From positions 460,049-524,048 of the forward strand of contig NZ_JAHNZT010000001.1 in the NCBI RefSeq assembly GCF_019039035.1: a stretch of 64,000 nucleotides of DNA. Direction: 5' to 3'. Shown piece by piece: positions 42,481 to 52,305 of the stretch. Made by a program: the position numbers and the translations under genes. This DNA is from Citreicoccus inhibens. Lineage in GTDB: Bacteria; Myxococcota; Myxococcia; Myxococcales; Myxococcaceae. Below the pieces are notes generated by a model, which did no database searches, was not told where the DNA came from, and saw only the letters and a program-made list of their open reading frames with translations. Position 1 is the first letter of the stretch. Every line of letters begins with the position of its first letter.

Positions 42481-43353
42481 ATGTCGCTTCGTTCCGCCGT
42501 CCTCGCCCTGCTCAGTGTGGTGTCTGTTTGTCCCGCGGCATTCGCCGCCGAGCCCGCCGAGGAGCTGCGAACCATTTCAAGTGCCCGCGCAGTAGGCATG
42601 GGCAATGCCTACCGCGCATTGGGTCAGGGTACGGAAGCACTCCAGGGCAACCCCGCCGCCATGGCCTTGTTCCCCGCCTACCGGGTCGAAGCGACTGGTT
42701 CATGGGATACCCACACCAAGGACGGATACCTTGGCATTGGATTGATGGACTCGAGCACCAGCAAGTTGGCGCTCGGCGTGGACTATCACTGGGTCAGCCT
42801 GCGTGGTGCCGGGAGCCGCGCCAGCGCGCACTTGAGTTCGCTGGGCGCCGCGGTGCCGCTGACCCAGGGCGTGATGGTGGGCGTGATTGGTCGCTACCTG
42901 CGGTTGTCGGGACAGGACCGTTACGCCAACTCCACCACGTTGGATGTGGGCGCGCTCTTGCGATTGAGCGAGGCCATCGTGGTGGGCTTCTCCGCGCACA
43001 ACCTCATCGACACGCACAACGCCGAGCTGACGCGCTACTACTCCGGGCACCTGGGCATCCTGGCCGGCACCGTCACCGCGGCGTTCGACGTGCGCGGTGA
43101 CTTCACGACGCGAGAGTCGTCCGTGTTCACGTACAACGGCGGCCTGGAGTACGTGCTGGACCAGGTGATTCCGCTGCGCGCGGGCTACACGTACGACGGC
43201 TTCAGCCGCTCCTCGAAGTTGGGCCTGGGCCTGGGCTTCATGTCACCGGGCGGCGGAGGAATCGACCTGGGCTACCAGCACGAGTTCGGCGGAGCGAAGG
43301 GCCGGCTGCTCATCCTCACCTTCCGCCTCAACGTGGGAGGCGGCGGCGGGTGA
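42481..43353 (+). CDS. Outer-membrane beta-barrel protein (PorV/FadL-like)
   Basis: 290 residues with signal peptide (LRSAVLALLSVVSVCPAAFA, cut near FAAEP). The mature start SSARAVGMGNAYRAL, then GTEALQGNPAAMAL, is the typical PorV/UPF0164-type barrel motif with the conserved NPA. Further amphipathic strands alternate aromatic and polar residues to a C-terminal strand RLLILTFRLN followed by an odd Gly-rich end (VGGGGG). Likely an outer-membrane protein; some relatives carry cargo of secretion systems. No other secretion genes are nearby. It is convergent with the giant TPR gene, only 6 bases apart. Confidence 0.82.
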   Translation: MSLRSAVLALLSVVSVCPAAFAAEPAEELRTISSARAVGMGNAYRALGQGTEALQGNPAAMALFPAYRVEATGSWDTHTKDGYLGIGLMDSSTSKLALGVDYHWVSLRGAGSRASAHLSSLGAAVPLTQGVMVGVIGRYLRLSGQDRYANSTTLDVGALLRLSEAIVVGFSAHNLIDTHNAELTRYYSGHLGILAGTVTAAFDVRGDFTTRESSVFTYNGGLEYVLDQVIPLRAGYTYDGFSRSSKLGLGLGFMSPGGGGIDLGYQHEFGGAKGRLLILTFRLNVGGGGG

Positions 43354-43359
43354 GTTCCC

Positions 43360-46300
43360 TCAGCGCCCGGAACGTTCGGGCGAGGAGCGCAGTGAGAGGT
43401 AGCGCTCGGAGGCGGCGAAGCGCAGCAGCTCGGTGAGTTCGGGCTCCCGAACGCGACGGGCCCGGAGCGCGGCGAGCGCGGGTCCCACGCCTCCACAGGC
43501 CACGAGTCCCGCGCGGTTCACCGAGTCACGCGCGGCGTCCATCAACGTGGAGGCCTTGAAGTCACGCGTGCCGGCGTCCATGAGCGCGGCGGCTCGCTCC
43601 AGCGCGCGGGGTGACAGGGCCTCGCGCACGATGCGGGCCTCGTCGCTGGTGGCGCGCGGGTCCTTGAGCACCGAGGACAACAGGGCCAGGGCGCGCAGCA
43701 GCTGCATCTCCTTGAGGGTGCGCAGCGCGAGGAGATCCGGCGACAGCGAGAACAGTGCGCGGCCCGCGTGGAAGCGCAGCTCGGCCGCGGGCATGGCCTG
43801 GCGCACACCTTCTCGGCCCACCACGAGTCGCGGAGCGGTGGTGTAGACCACGGTGAAGGGCGGTCCGTCGTCCTCCGCGAGCACGAGCTCCGGGAGGGGC
43901 ACGTCCATCATCCGGGCGACGGTGTGGAGCGTGTCGAGGATGGCGGGTGCGCCAGGGCCGGAGCTGGAGCGGAGGGGTTCGGTGACGCCGGCCGTGCGGC
44001 CCTGTGTGGGGAACAGACGGCACAGCGCGAGGCCAGCACAGGCGAGCAGTTCGCCCGAAGGCGTGCGCAGGCCGGGATGGCGCAGGCCGGCTCGCTCATC
44101 ACCGGAGAGCGGCGCGCGCAGGCCACGCGGTGCCGGTGACTCCTTGCCTTCGAGCGCGTCCGCGGTCTCCTGCATGAGCGAGGCGCGCGCGACGTCGCCT
44201 CGGGATTCGAAGTGCTCGACGAGGCCACGGTAAGGCTTCGGATCGAGCGGCTGCTCTCGCACGAGTCGGAAGACCGCGGGCTCCGACGTGGCGGGCTCGG
44301 GCTCGGCGGTGGCGACGGACTCTCGCGTCTCGGCCGTGCCCACGGGGGGCTTCGCGGCGGGCTCGGGCGGACGACTCGGCGCGGGGCCAGCGACCGTGCC
44401 CTCCGAGCGCGGCCGATGCAGCCGGCGAACCGGATCCATCCGGCCAGGAGGCGCCTCCCAGCCGATGACCTGCGTGGCGTTGATGGCGTCCGGGCGCAAG
44501 TCCTCGCCATCGTCGATGAGCGAGCGAGACTTCGCCCCGCGGTTCTGCGCGACCGCGGGCTCAGACTTCGGCGCGGCGGAGGCATCCTTCACGCCCTTCG
44601 CGCTGGAGACAGCAGCGTCCGCGCCCTTCGCGGACTTGGGCGATGCGGAGTCCGGGAGCACCGGGACGTTCTTGGATGCTGCGGACTCCACTGGCGCGGC
44701 CTTCGATGCTGGCGCGCTCTTCGAGGCTGGCGTGCTCTTCGACGCAGCAGCATCCACTGGCGCGCTCTTCGAGGCAGGCGTGCTCTTCGCCGCAGCACCA
44801 TCTGCGGGCGCACTCTTGGATGCAGCAGCCTCTGCGGGCGCGGGCTTCGCTCCCGGTGCGCTCTTGGAGGCCGCGGGTTCCACTGCGGACTTCGGCGCTG
44901 GGACGCCCTTGGACGGAGCGGCTTCTACTGGCGCGGACTTCGATGCGGACTTGGGCGCGGAGGGGGCACTTCGCGCGGCCCCCTTCGCCGGCGGTGCGCT
45001 CTCGGAGGACGTGCCTCGGCCGCTCACGCCTCCGGGCACGCCTTCCAGGTCGAAGTCCGTGTTGGACGTCGTCTCGTCGGACAAGTCCGTGCTGCCCGCG
45101 GGCGTGAGGCTCACCGTCACGGGAGGCGCCACCAGGACCGAGCGCGAACCACTGGGCTCGCGCTTCGGTGTCGCGCTCCGCGGTGGCTCGGGGGGAGGAG
45201 GCGCACTCTCCTCTCGCGCGAGTCGCATGTTCTCCGCGCGGCGTGCGTACTGCTCGGCACGCTCGGGATTGCGGAGAACTTCGCGGCAGAAGACCGCGAG
45301 CCGCTGCCACGCGCGCTCCCGCTCCTCCTCGTCCTCCATCGCGGTCGCGGCGTTCTCCAGCGCCCATGCGGCCTCGCCCAACTGGCCGCGCGCGCTGAGG
45401 CGATCCGAGAGCATCAACCAGGCGTCCTTGTGCCCCGGCTCGAAGCGCACGGCCTGGCGCAGCTCCGTGAGCGCGGCCTCGGAGTCCCCCGCGGACTCCA
45501 GCGTGGACACCAACTCCAAGCGTGCCTCGCGCGCGGCGAGCCCACGGGGCTCTCGCGTGAGCTGCGAGCGCAGGAGATAGCCCAACGAAGCCAAGTCCCC
45601 CAGGCGACGGGCAAGAACAACGAGGCGTTCCCGGGCCTGCGCGTGCTCAGGGCTCTCCGAAAGAGCCTCCGCCCAGGCCCACTGCGCGAGCCGCAGGTCT
45701 CCGAGCACGTTCTCGGCCGTGCTCGCGAGCACCTTGAGCGCATCGAGCCGATCCACCGTGCGACGAGGCGCGCCGATGCAGGCCTGCTTCAACCGCTCCG
45801 CGACGGCGGGGCGCTCCGAGTCCGCAACACAGCGCACGAGCCCCGCGAGCACGGGCAGCAAGCCCGGCGCAATCGCCTCGGCCGCGTGGAAGTCTCGGCG
45901 CGCCTTGCCCAACTCCGCGAGGTGGAGCCACCGCTCGCCTCGCGTCAGGAGCGCGCTCGCACGAGCCCGAGGCGTCCGCGCATTCAGGATGGCTTCATCC
46001 AACGCGCGCCGCACGACACTGGCGTCGCCACGCTGGGTCAGCAACCGAATCTGTTCACGAAGCGCATCGCGATCGCCGGTCAGCTCGACGATCTCCCGAT
46101 AGACACGGGCGGCGCCGACCGAATCCTTCAGCTCGGTCTCCATCACCTCCGCGAGCCGGGTGAGGACCTCGGCCCGCGCCTGGGGCTCTTTCGCTTGCTC
46201 CGACCGCTTGAGGTAGAGCTGCGCCAGCTCACGCCAGGAGCGCTTGGCGATGAGCTGAGCCTCCATGCGCTGAGAGCGAGCCAGCTCCGCGGCGTCCTCC

Positions 46301-48915
46301 GCGGACACCGGGCGCGGCACGTGGCTGGCTTCGGGTGGTTCGGTGCTGCGCTGGCCCTCGCCTTGGGCGAGACCCGAAGCAGGGGATGGTCGCTCGCGGC
46401 TGGGCTCACCTCGCGGCGGGCCCCCCCCGGGGCTTCGCGCGACCGAGGCACCCGTCTCCATCGGAACAGGTGGAATGGACTCCGCGGTCGGAAGTTCGTC
46501 ATCGGGCGGCGCGCCACGGACAGTCGCCGGGCCCCACACCGCCTCGGAGCGCTTCGACTTGTTCGTCGCCGGGGGCGATGCCCCTGCGGCGTCACCCGAC
46601 GCTGGGGGCTGGACCGTATCCGTGCGCTTCGGCCCAGCCGTGGCCGTCCCCAAGAGCGCCTCGAGGCTCAGCGCGGGCACCAGCACCGTGTCCGAGCGCT
46701 TCGGTGAAGCCCCCGAACCGCTGACCGGCGACTCCGCGCCGAGCGCCGGCACCAGGACCGTGTCCGAGCGCTTCGGTACAGCGCCTGAGGAACTCACATC
46801 CTCCGAGCGCTTCGTGGAGACACCTGGACTCCCCGCGTCTTCCGGGCGCTTCGCGGCAGGACGCGCGCTGCTGGACGAATCCTCCTCCGCGCGCTTCGCA
46901 GCAGGTTCGAATGCGAGCGCATCTCCGCCGAGCGCCGGAACGAGCACGGTGTCCGAACGCCGCGGCCCACTCGTTGCGACAGGACTCGTCTCCGCGGGTG
47001 AGCGCTCTCGCCCGGACGCCGGCGCGGCCTTTCCTGGCCCGTCGTCTTCCCACGGGAACTTCGGCGCATCGACCTTGGTGGCTTCCAGCGGCAGGCCGAC
47101 GAGCGGCACCTCCACAGTTTCAGCGCGAGCACGGTCCCAAGACGCAGAGGTCGTGGACTCAGGGCTCGTCCCCGTGTCTTGCGCGGCGGAAGACGAGCGA
47201 GTCTTCGCCCCCTCCAGCGCTTCGAAGCTCACTGCCGGCATCATGATCGTCGGACGTGAGTCCGACGACGTAGTGGAGCGAGCCGCGGCACGACCCGTGG
47301 GCACCGACGAAGGTGCGAGTGGCGTCGCACGCGACGCAGTGGACTGCGGAATCGCGGACGAAGAAGCCGTGCGAGCGAGAGGTGCCTTCGCCGCCGCGCC
47401 CGTGGGGCGCGTGGACGACGTGGCACCGTCTCCACGCGCCGAAGTCGCAGCGTCGACAGCAGGGGTGACCACGGACGCCGCGCGCGGCGAGGCAGACGCG
47501 CCGACGCTCCCCGCATCACCCTCGGGCGATACGGCAGCTGCCACAGGCACAGCTTGCGCTGGAGTGCTCGCGACAGTCTCGACGGGGGATGCACTGGGTG
47601 AAGGGGCCGAAGCCTCGGCCCCCCTTGCAGTGCCCTCAGACGGTGCGCCCCCGTCCGGAGGCACGGCTCGCAAAGGACTGCGCGAGGAAGGTTCGACCGA
47701 CGACTTCGTTCGCGGAAGGAGGGCTTCTCCAACTCCCTCAGCAGGAATCGCCTGCGCGGTGTCTGACGTCCCGAGCGAGGGCGCCTGTGTCAGGTCTGCC
47801 GCTGGCGCCGAAAGCACGGAGGCCACATCCGCGCGCGGCTCGAATGAGGCCTCCTGTGACTCGGCCACCGAAGCCGACGCCGGCTCGCGTGCCTCCACGC
47901 GTCCATCTACCGCGGGCTCATGCCCGGAGGGCTCCGGTGTGACCTCGCCAGACGGATCCACCTGGTGCGAAACCAACTCCGCAGGCGCAAAGCCCACGGC
48001 GGGCATCACGAGGGTCGCTCGCGGCTCGGAGTCTCCGCGCGCCTCAAGCCCGGCTTCAGCCGGAGGAACCTCGGCGCTTGTCGAAGCGTTCGGATCCGCT
48101 CCGACTCGCGCCATGCGCTCGATGCCTGCATCCTCTGTCGCGGCCAATTGCGGCGCATCGGGCTCGCCCTGCGCCGACGACGGCACGAGCACCATGCCCT
48201 CACGCGGAGCCGGAGGCAGGGCCTCGATGCTCGAGGGCTCAGAGCGGGATTCGCTCTCACGGCGCAGCGCGGACTCTTCCGCGTTGAGGATGATCGGCTC
48301 CAGACCTTCGCGTGGGAGCACCGTGGTCGGGGTACCCACCACCTCCACGGTCGAGCCACCCGGCAGGGAACCCGCGGGCTCGCCTTCGTCCGAGCCCTCA
48401 TCGCCGAGCCGCTCCTTGCGCGACACCCTCTGCGGTGTCCCCTCCATGCGCTCTCGCACGGTCATGAGGACGAACCGAGCCCGATCATCGTCGGGCGATT
48501 CGGAGAGCAGTGCCTCGAGCGCGGACACCGCCCGCGACGGCTGGTCCACGCGACGCAGCACACGCGCGAGCTGTCGCCGAGCCTCCGGCCTCACGGCCTC
48601 ACTTCCCGTGCGCGCCGCGGTTTCCAACAGGGTGATGGCGGCGGCCTCGGTCCCCGCTCGCAACGAGAAACGCACGAGCGCGGCGGCCAGACGCGGGGTC
48701 ATCGGAAGGGTGCGGCTGGCCCGCGCGAGCTCCCCAAAGGCCCGCGCGGCATGCCCTTCTCGAAGCAGGCTCGCGGCGTCATTGCACAACCTGGCCACCG
48801 CGGCGTCGACCTCGCGCGCGAAGCCTCCTGCGTATGCGCCGGCCCGGAGTGCTGGCTGCTCCGCAGCCGCAGACTCCGGCATGCCAGCGCCATTGCCGTT
48901 TCTCCCGCCACCCAT
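43360..48915 (-). CDS. Giant TPR scaffold protein with repeated hydrophobic motif
   Basis: 1851 residues, cytoplasmic (no signal). Residues 1-150 are helical repeats of TPR type (ARTGSEAVRPEARRQLARVL). A huge disordered region of Ser/Ala/Pro/Glu (150-870) carries about eight short hydrophobic motifs of the form S/T-x-T-V-L-V-P-A-L/V (KRSDTVLVPALG near 712 and 738, TIMMPAVSFEALEG near 555, ATLVMPAVGFA near 302). TPR-like helices follow at 875-1240 (LTRLAEVMETELKDSVGAAR). A Lys-Ser-Ala-Pro repeat (about 1300-1450) leads to a C-terminal helical domain (1600-1851). The repeated motif may be a docking peptide. Function unknown. It is 6 bases from the barrel gene on the other strand. Confidence 0.88.
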   Translation of the reverse strand: MGGGRNGNGAGMPESAAAEQPALRAGAYAGGFAREVDAAVARLCNDAASLLREGHAARAFGELARASRTLPMTPRLAAALVRFSLRAGTEAAAITLLETAARTGSEAVRPEARRQLARVLRRVDQPSRAVSALEALLSESPDDDRARFVLMTVRERMEGTPQRVSRKERLGDEGSDEGEPAGSLPGGSTVEVVGTPTTVLPREGLEPIILNAEESALRRESESRSEPSSIEALPPAPREGMVLVPSSAQGEPDAPQLAATEDAGIERMARVGADPNASTSAEVPPAEAGLEARGDSEPRATLVMPAVGFAPAELVSHQVDPSGEVTPEPSGHEPAVDGRVEAREPASASVAESQEASFEPRADVASVLSAPAADLTQAPSLGTSDTAQAIPAEGVGEALLPRTKSSVEPSSRSPLRAVPPDGGAPSEGTARGAEASAPSPSASPVETVASTPAQAVPVAAAVSPEGDAGSVGASASPRAASVVTPAVDAATSARGDGATSSTRPTGAAAKAPLARTASSSAIPQSTASRATPLAPSSVPTGRAAARSTTSSDSRPTIMMPAVSFEALEGAKTRSSSAAQDTGTSPESTTSASWDRARAETVEVPLVGLPLEATKVDAPKFPWEDDGPGKAAPASGRERSPAETSPVATSGPRRSDTVLVPALGGDALAFEPAAKRAEEDSSSSARPAAKRPEDAGSPGVSTKRSEDVSSSGAVPKRSDTVLVPALGAESPVSGSGASPKRSDTVLVPALSLEALLGTATAGPKRTDTVQPPASGDAAGASPPATNKSKRSEAVWGPATVRGAPPDDELPTAESIPPVPMETGASVARSPGGGPPRGEPSRERPSPASGLAQGEGQRSTEPPEASHVPRPVSAEDAAELARSQRMEAQLIAKRSWRELAQLYLKRSEQAKEPQARAEVLTRLAEVMETELKDSVGAARVYREIVELTGDRDALREQIRLLTQRGDASVVRRALDEAILNARTPRARASALLTRGERWLHLAELGKARRDFHAAEAIAPGLLPVLAGLVRCVADSERPAVAERLKQACIGAPRRTVDRLDALKVLASTAENVLGDLRLAQWAWAEALSESPEHAQARERLVVLARRLGDLASLGYLLRSQLTREPRGLAAREARLELVSTLESAGDSEAALTELRQAVRFEPGHKDAWLMLSDRLSARGQLGEAAWALENAATAMEDEEERERAWQRLAVFCREVLRNPERAEQYARRAENMRLAREESAPPPPEPPRSATPKREPSGSRSVLVAPPVTVSLTPAGSTDLSDETTSNTDFDLEGVPGGVSGRGTSSESAPPAKGAARSAPSAPKSASKSAPVEAAPSKGVPAPKSAVEPAASKSAPGAKPAPAEAAASKSAPADGAAAKSTPASKSAPVDAAASKSTPASKSAPASKAAPVESAASKNVPVLPDSASPKSAKGADAAVSSAKGVKDASAAPKSEPAVAQNRGAKSRSLIDDGEDLRPDAINATQVIGWEAPPGRMDPVRRLHRPRSEGTVAGPAPSRPPEPAAKPPVGTAETRESVATAEPEPATSEPAVFRLVREQPLDPKPYRGLVEHFESRGDVARASLMQETADALEGKESPAPRGLRAPLSGDERAGLRHPGLRTPSGELLACAGLALCRLFPTQGRTAGVTEPLRSSSGPGAPAILDTLHTVARMMDVPLPELVLAEDDGPPFTVVYTTAPRLVVGREGVRQAMPAAELRFHAGRALFSLSPDLLALRTLKEMQLLRALALLSSVLKDPRATSDEARIVREALSPRALERAAALMDAGTRDFKASTLMDAARDSVNRAGLVACGGVGPALAALRARRVREPELTELLRFAASERYLSLRSSPERSGR

Positions 48916-49049
48916 GGGTGCGGCAGTCTACACACGATGCATGGCCCCGTGGGGCCCTCATCAAGCCCCTGCCCCACGCGCACGTCGATTGACAGCCGAG
49001 CGACTTCAAGCCCCCGCGCCAGGGCTGTGAGCGCCATCCTCCCGAGGTG

Positions 49050-50012
49050 TCAGGTGCCCCCGGCGACAGGTCCCGGAACCGGAGCCACTGGGCCACTCGG
49101 AGGCTCGACCTCGGCCGCCAAGAAGAAGCGGCGCAGGTCCTCGGGCACCGGGGCTTCCACGAGCCACGGCTTTCCCGTCCGAGGATGGCGCAGTTGCAGC
49201 GCCTGGGCGTGCAGCAGACACCGAGGCGCCGCGAGGCCCGCAGCCTGTTTGGCCCCGCCATATCGCGAGTCCCCCAGAATCGGGGCGCCGAGCGCCGTGA
49301 GGTGGGCCCGGAGCTGATGCGTGCGCCCCGTGCGCGGCCACAGCTCCACGAGGCAGAACTCCGGCCCTGCGTGGAGCGTCTGGAAGTCCGTCTCGGCCGG
49401 CACGCCATTCGCCGCGCGAGTCGCCCGCCAGCGCCCCGGGCGCGACGGGTCCTTCGAAAGGGGCAGGTCCACCGTGCCACGCTCGGGGAGCCCCGGACCG
49501 GTCGCCGCCACGTACCGCTTGCGCGCCTGGCCCTCGCGGAACTCCGCCGCCAGCGCCGAGGTCGCTCGCGCCGTCTTGCCGAACACCGTCACCCCGGAGG
49601 TCTCGCGATCGAGCCGGTGCACCAGCCCCGCTTCGCTCCCGAGGTACGCGCTCACGCGGTCCACGAGGCTCTCGCCCACCCGACCCTCCGAGGGCTGGGC
49701 GTTGATGCCCGCGGGCTTGTCCACCGCGATGATCTCCGCGTCCTCGAACAACACGCGCAGCGCGAGCGCGGGCACGGGCGCCGCGAGGGAGCTCGTCCCC
49801 GCCTCCTCCAGCACCACCGTCACCACCTGCCCCACTCCCAGCCGCGCCCCCGCGTCACGGGCCCGCTTGCCGGCCACGTACACCGCCCCGACCTCGACGA
49901 GTCGCCGCGCCTCCTCGGGGGATATCCCCAACTCGGAGGCCAAGGCGGCGCCCACCGCGAGCCCCGCCTGCTCGGCCTTGAAGGTCCGCCGCTTCACGCG
50001 TGGCCTCCACAT
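49050..50012 (-). CDS. RluA-family pseudouridine synthase
   Basis: 320 residues. S4-like N-terminal domain (GISPEEARRLVEVGAVYVAG), then the catalytic RluA domain with the signature HRLDRETSGVTVFGKT (catalytic Asp), IIAVDKPAGINAQPS, FCLVELWPRTGRTHQLRAHL and DSRYGG. Converts uridine to pseudouridine in rRNA or tRNA. The S4 plus catalytic arrangement fits RluD/RluC/YlyB types; the target site cannot be set from sequence alone. Proline-rich tail. It ends 135 bases downstream of the giant TPR gene start, in a gap with no other gene seen. Confidence 0.93.
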   Translation of the reverse strand: MWRPRVKRRTFKAEQAGLAVGAALASELGISPEEARRLVEVGAVYVAGKRARDAGARLGVGQVVTVVLEEAGTSSLAAPVPALALRVLFEDAEIIAVDKPAGINAQPSEGRVGESLVDRVSAYLGSEAGLVHRLDRETSGVTVFGKTARATSALAAEFREGQARKRYVAATGPGLPERGTVDLPLSKDPSRPGRWRATRAANGVPAETDFQTLHAGPEFCLVELWPRTGRTHQLRAHLTALGAPILGDSRYGGAKQAAGLAAPRCLLHAQALQLRHPRTGKPWLVEAPVPEDLRRFFLAAEVEPPSGPVAPVPGPVAGGT

Positions 50013-50278
50013 CCCTCATGGCCACCCAGTCGGGCATCACCTCTCGGAGACGGGCCGCACCGCAGGGCTCCACGTCCAACCGTCCCGCCCTGACACGCGC
50101 CACGCCCCAACAAGGAGCCGCACCGCCGGTCCCCAGGGAGTGGAGACCGGGCACGCGGTCGCTCCTCGGCGACGCGCACGGGTGAAGGAGACATCCCATC
50201 GGGCATGAAACGCATGCGGCGCACTCTATGTCCGGAGGACTGCCACGCCTCGGGCTTCCTGTTACCTTGCGCCCCGCC

Positions 50279-51799
50279 ATGGACCGTCCCCTGCACTCCG
50301 TGCGTACGCGGCTGGACGATTTTCTCGCCGAGCTCGCCACCCTTCAGTACCGGCACGGCGCGGGATTCACCGCGGACCTCCCCGTCACGCGCCTGTACGC
50401 AGACTTCCCCGAACTGTCCGCCCCCGACACGTTCGCCGCCGCCTCCGAGGCCCTCGCCAAGGCGAAGACCCGAGCCGAACCACTCGCCATCCGCCGCACC
50501 GAGCTGCTGCGTGAGCTCATCGCCACCCAGGTCGAGGACGGTCTCGCCGCGCGCGCCCGCGAGGCCATCGCCTCGCTGGAAGCTCGCTCGGCCATCCCGG
50601 TGGATGACCAGACGCTCGGGCTCGGGTCCATCCTGGCCCAGCTTCCGCGCGAGTCCGACCGCGTCCGCCGCGGCCTGATGGAGCGCGCCGCCGGGAACTT
50701 CCTCTGGGAGAACCGCGGCCGTTACGGCGACCGCCACGAAGCCGCCCTCCGCGTGGCGGAACGCCTGGGCGCGAGCAACTACCTCGCCCTGCGCCAGGAC
50801 GTCACCGGCATCGACACGGCCAAGCTCGCGGAGGCCGCCGAGGAGACGCTCCGCCGCACGGAGGACGCCTATCGCGACGTGCTCGGCTACGCGCTGCGGA
50901 AGCTGGAGCCCAACCTGCGCGCCCTGCCCGGCGGGGATGCACGCCGCCACGACGTGCAGGCCACGATGCGCGTCCCGTGGATGGAGCCCCACTTCCGCCG
51001 CGAGGACACCTTCCCCGCCGTGACCCGCTGGCTCGGGGACTGGGGCTTCCACCCCAACGCCGCGGGCCGAATCCTCATCGACGACGAGGAGCGTCCGGGC
51101 AAGGCCGCCCGCCCCTTCGTCGTCGCGGTCCGCGTCCCGAGCGAGCTGCGGCTGGTCCTCCAGCGACAGGGCGGAATGGAGCCCTTGGGCAGCTTCCTGC
51201 ACGAGATGGGGCACGCGCAGCACCTGGCCCATGTGGACGACGACGCGCCCGTGGAGCTGCGCCGGCTGGCGGATGCTTCCGTCACCGAGGCCTACGCGAC
51301 GACCTTCGAGAGACTCCTGCTGTCCCCCGGCTGGCTCAAACGCTACCTGGGCCTGCCGTCCTCCACCGCGCAGGACGCCGCGCGGATGGCCGCCTTCCAG
51401 GCCCTGGCCGTCCTGCGCCGCCACTGCGCGAAGCTCGGCTATGAGCTGTCACTCGCCACGCGAGGCCCCTCACCCGACCTCGCGGATGAGTACGTGGTCG
51501 GCCAGCGCCGCGCGCTCTTCGCCGAGGCGCACCGTGGCTTCTTCCTGCATGACGTGGATCCGCAGCTCTACGTCGCGCGCTACCTGCGGGCCTGGGCCTT
51601 GGAGACCCGGCTCACCGCCTCGATGACCGAGCGCTTCGACGACGACTTCTGGCGCAACCCCTCGGCACGAAGCTGGCTCCAGGGGTTGTTCAAGCGCGGT
51701 GGCCAGACCGACGCAGAAGGCCTGGCCACGGAAATCTCGGGCACGCCGCTGGCCCTGCCCGAGGCGGGAGCACGCCTCGTGGCCATCCTCAACAGGTAG
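50279..51799 (+). CDS. M3-like metallopeptidase
   Basis: 506 residues from the ATG at 50279; an ATG at 50228 would add 17 residues that do not look conserved. Gluzincin active site HEMGHAQHLAH (about residues 310-320) with the third zinc ligand Glu about 25 residues later in VTEAYATTFE, the spacing of M3 (thimet/oligoendopeptidase F) enzymes. Mostly helical as expected of that fold. No signal peptide, so cytosolic peptide turnover is likely. The rest of the protein diverges from standard oligoendopeptidases, so the subfamily is unclear. Convergent with the small basic gene across 19 bases. Confidence 0.85.
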   Translation: MDRPLHSVRTRLDDFLAELATLQYRHGAGFTADLPVTRLYADFPELSAPDTFAAASEALAKAKTRAEPLAIRRTELLRELIATQVEDGLAARAREAIASLEARSAIPVDDQTLGLGSILAQLPRESDRVRRGLMERAAGNFLWENRGRYGDRHEAALRVAERLGASNYLALRQDVTGIDTAKLAEAAEETLRRTEDAYRDVLGYALRKLEPNLRALPGGDARRHDVQATMRVPWMEPHFRREDTFPAVTRWLGDWGFHPNAAGRILIDDEERPGKAARPFVVAVRVPSELRLVLQRQGGMEPLGSFLHEMGHAQHLAHVDDDAPVELRRLADASVTEAYATTFERLLLSPGWLKRYLGLPSSTAQDAARMAAFQALAVLRRHCAKLGYELSLATRGPSPDLADEYVVGQRRALFAEAHRGFFLHDVDPQLYVARYLRAWALETRLTASMTERFDDDFWRNPSARSWLQGLFKRGGQTDAEGLATEISGTPLALPEAGARLVAILNR

Positions 51800-51818
51800 G
51801 GGGTCGCGCCCCCGGGGA

Positions 51819-52157
51819 CTACTTCTTCTTGCCGCGCAGCGCGCGGACAATCTTGTCCTTGGTGGGGTTGGCGGCCGCCTTGGGCACGGCCACCGTCGCC
51901 TTCGGGGCGGTGGCGCGAGCCTGTGCGGCGCGCGCGCGCATCGCCTTCATGAGCTGCATCTCGATGACGAGCAGCTCGTCCGCCAACTCCTCGTTGTTGC
52001 CAGCGGCACGCGGGAGCGGCGCGCGGGTGCTGGAGGCACCAGCGCCATGCCGCATGCGCAGGGCCTTCTCCTCCTCGGCCGTCAGCGTGGTCGACTTCTC
52101 CAGCGCTGCCTTGACCTCCTTGGCCGTCACCGTGCTACTTCCGACCTTGCGCTCCAT
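51819..52157 (-). CDS. Small basic hypothetical protein
   Basis: 112 residues from the ATG at 52157, chosen because AAGGGAGCGGAG lies directly upstream. N-terminal helix-rich part (VTAKEVKAALEKSTTL), a helical middle (NNEELADELLVIEMQLMKAM), then an Ala/Lys-rich tail (KATVAVPKAAANPTKDKIVR) ending in a basic KKK. It could bind nucleic acid through the basic tail, as small myxobacterial proteins often do, but that is a guess. The promoter upstream is unusually clear for this genome. Convergent with the M3-like gene. Confidence 0.8.
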   Translation of the reverse strand: MERKVGSSTVTAKEVKAALEKSTTLTAEEEKALRMRHGAGASSTRAPLPRAAGNNEELADELLVIEMQLMKAMRARAAQARATAPKATVAVPKAAANPTKDKIVRALRGKKK

Positions 52158-52228
52158 CTCCGCTCCCTTGCTTGTTCGCGCCTGAACACCCGAGCATGTC
52201 GGATGCGTCCGAGCCGCAACCGTCGAGG

Positions 52229-52256
52229 ATTGTAGAGGACGCAAGAGGACGGTCAA
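52229..52256 (-). promoter_or_regulatory. Sigma70-type promoter of the small basic gene
   Basis: Reading leftwards: TTGACC (52256-52251), 16-base spacer, TACAAT (52234-52229), 71 bases before the start codon at 52157. One of the cleanest sigma70-like promoters in the window. Confidence 0.65.
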
Positions 52257-52305
52257 ATTTTCTTCCAACAGGTCGAAGCCACGCTGTAGCGACAGGTCTC
52301 GCACA

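Noticed and set aside
46343-49030. 895-codon open frame on the plus strand, antisense to the giant TPR gene
   Set aside because: The translation is Ser/Ala/Arg/Pro-rich without domains, and third-position GC favours the minus-strand gene. Long antisense frames are expected at this GC content.
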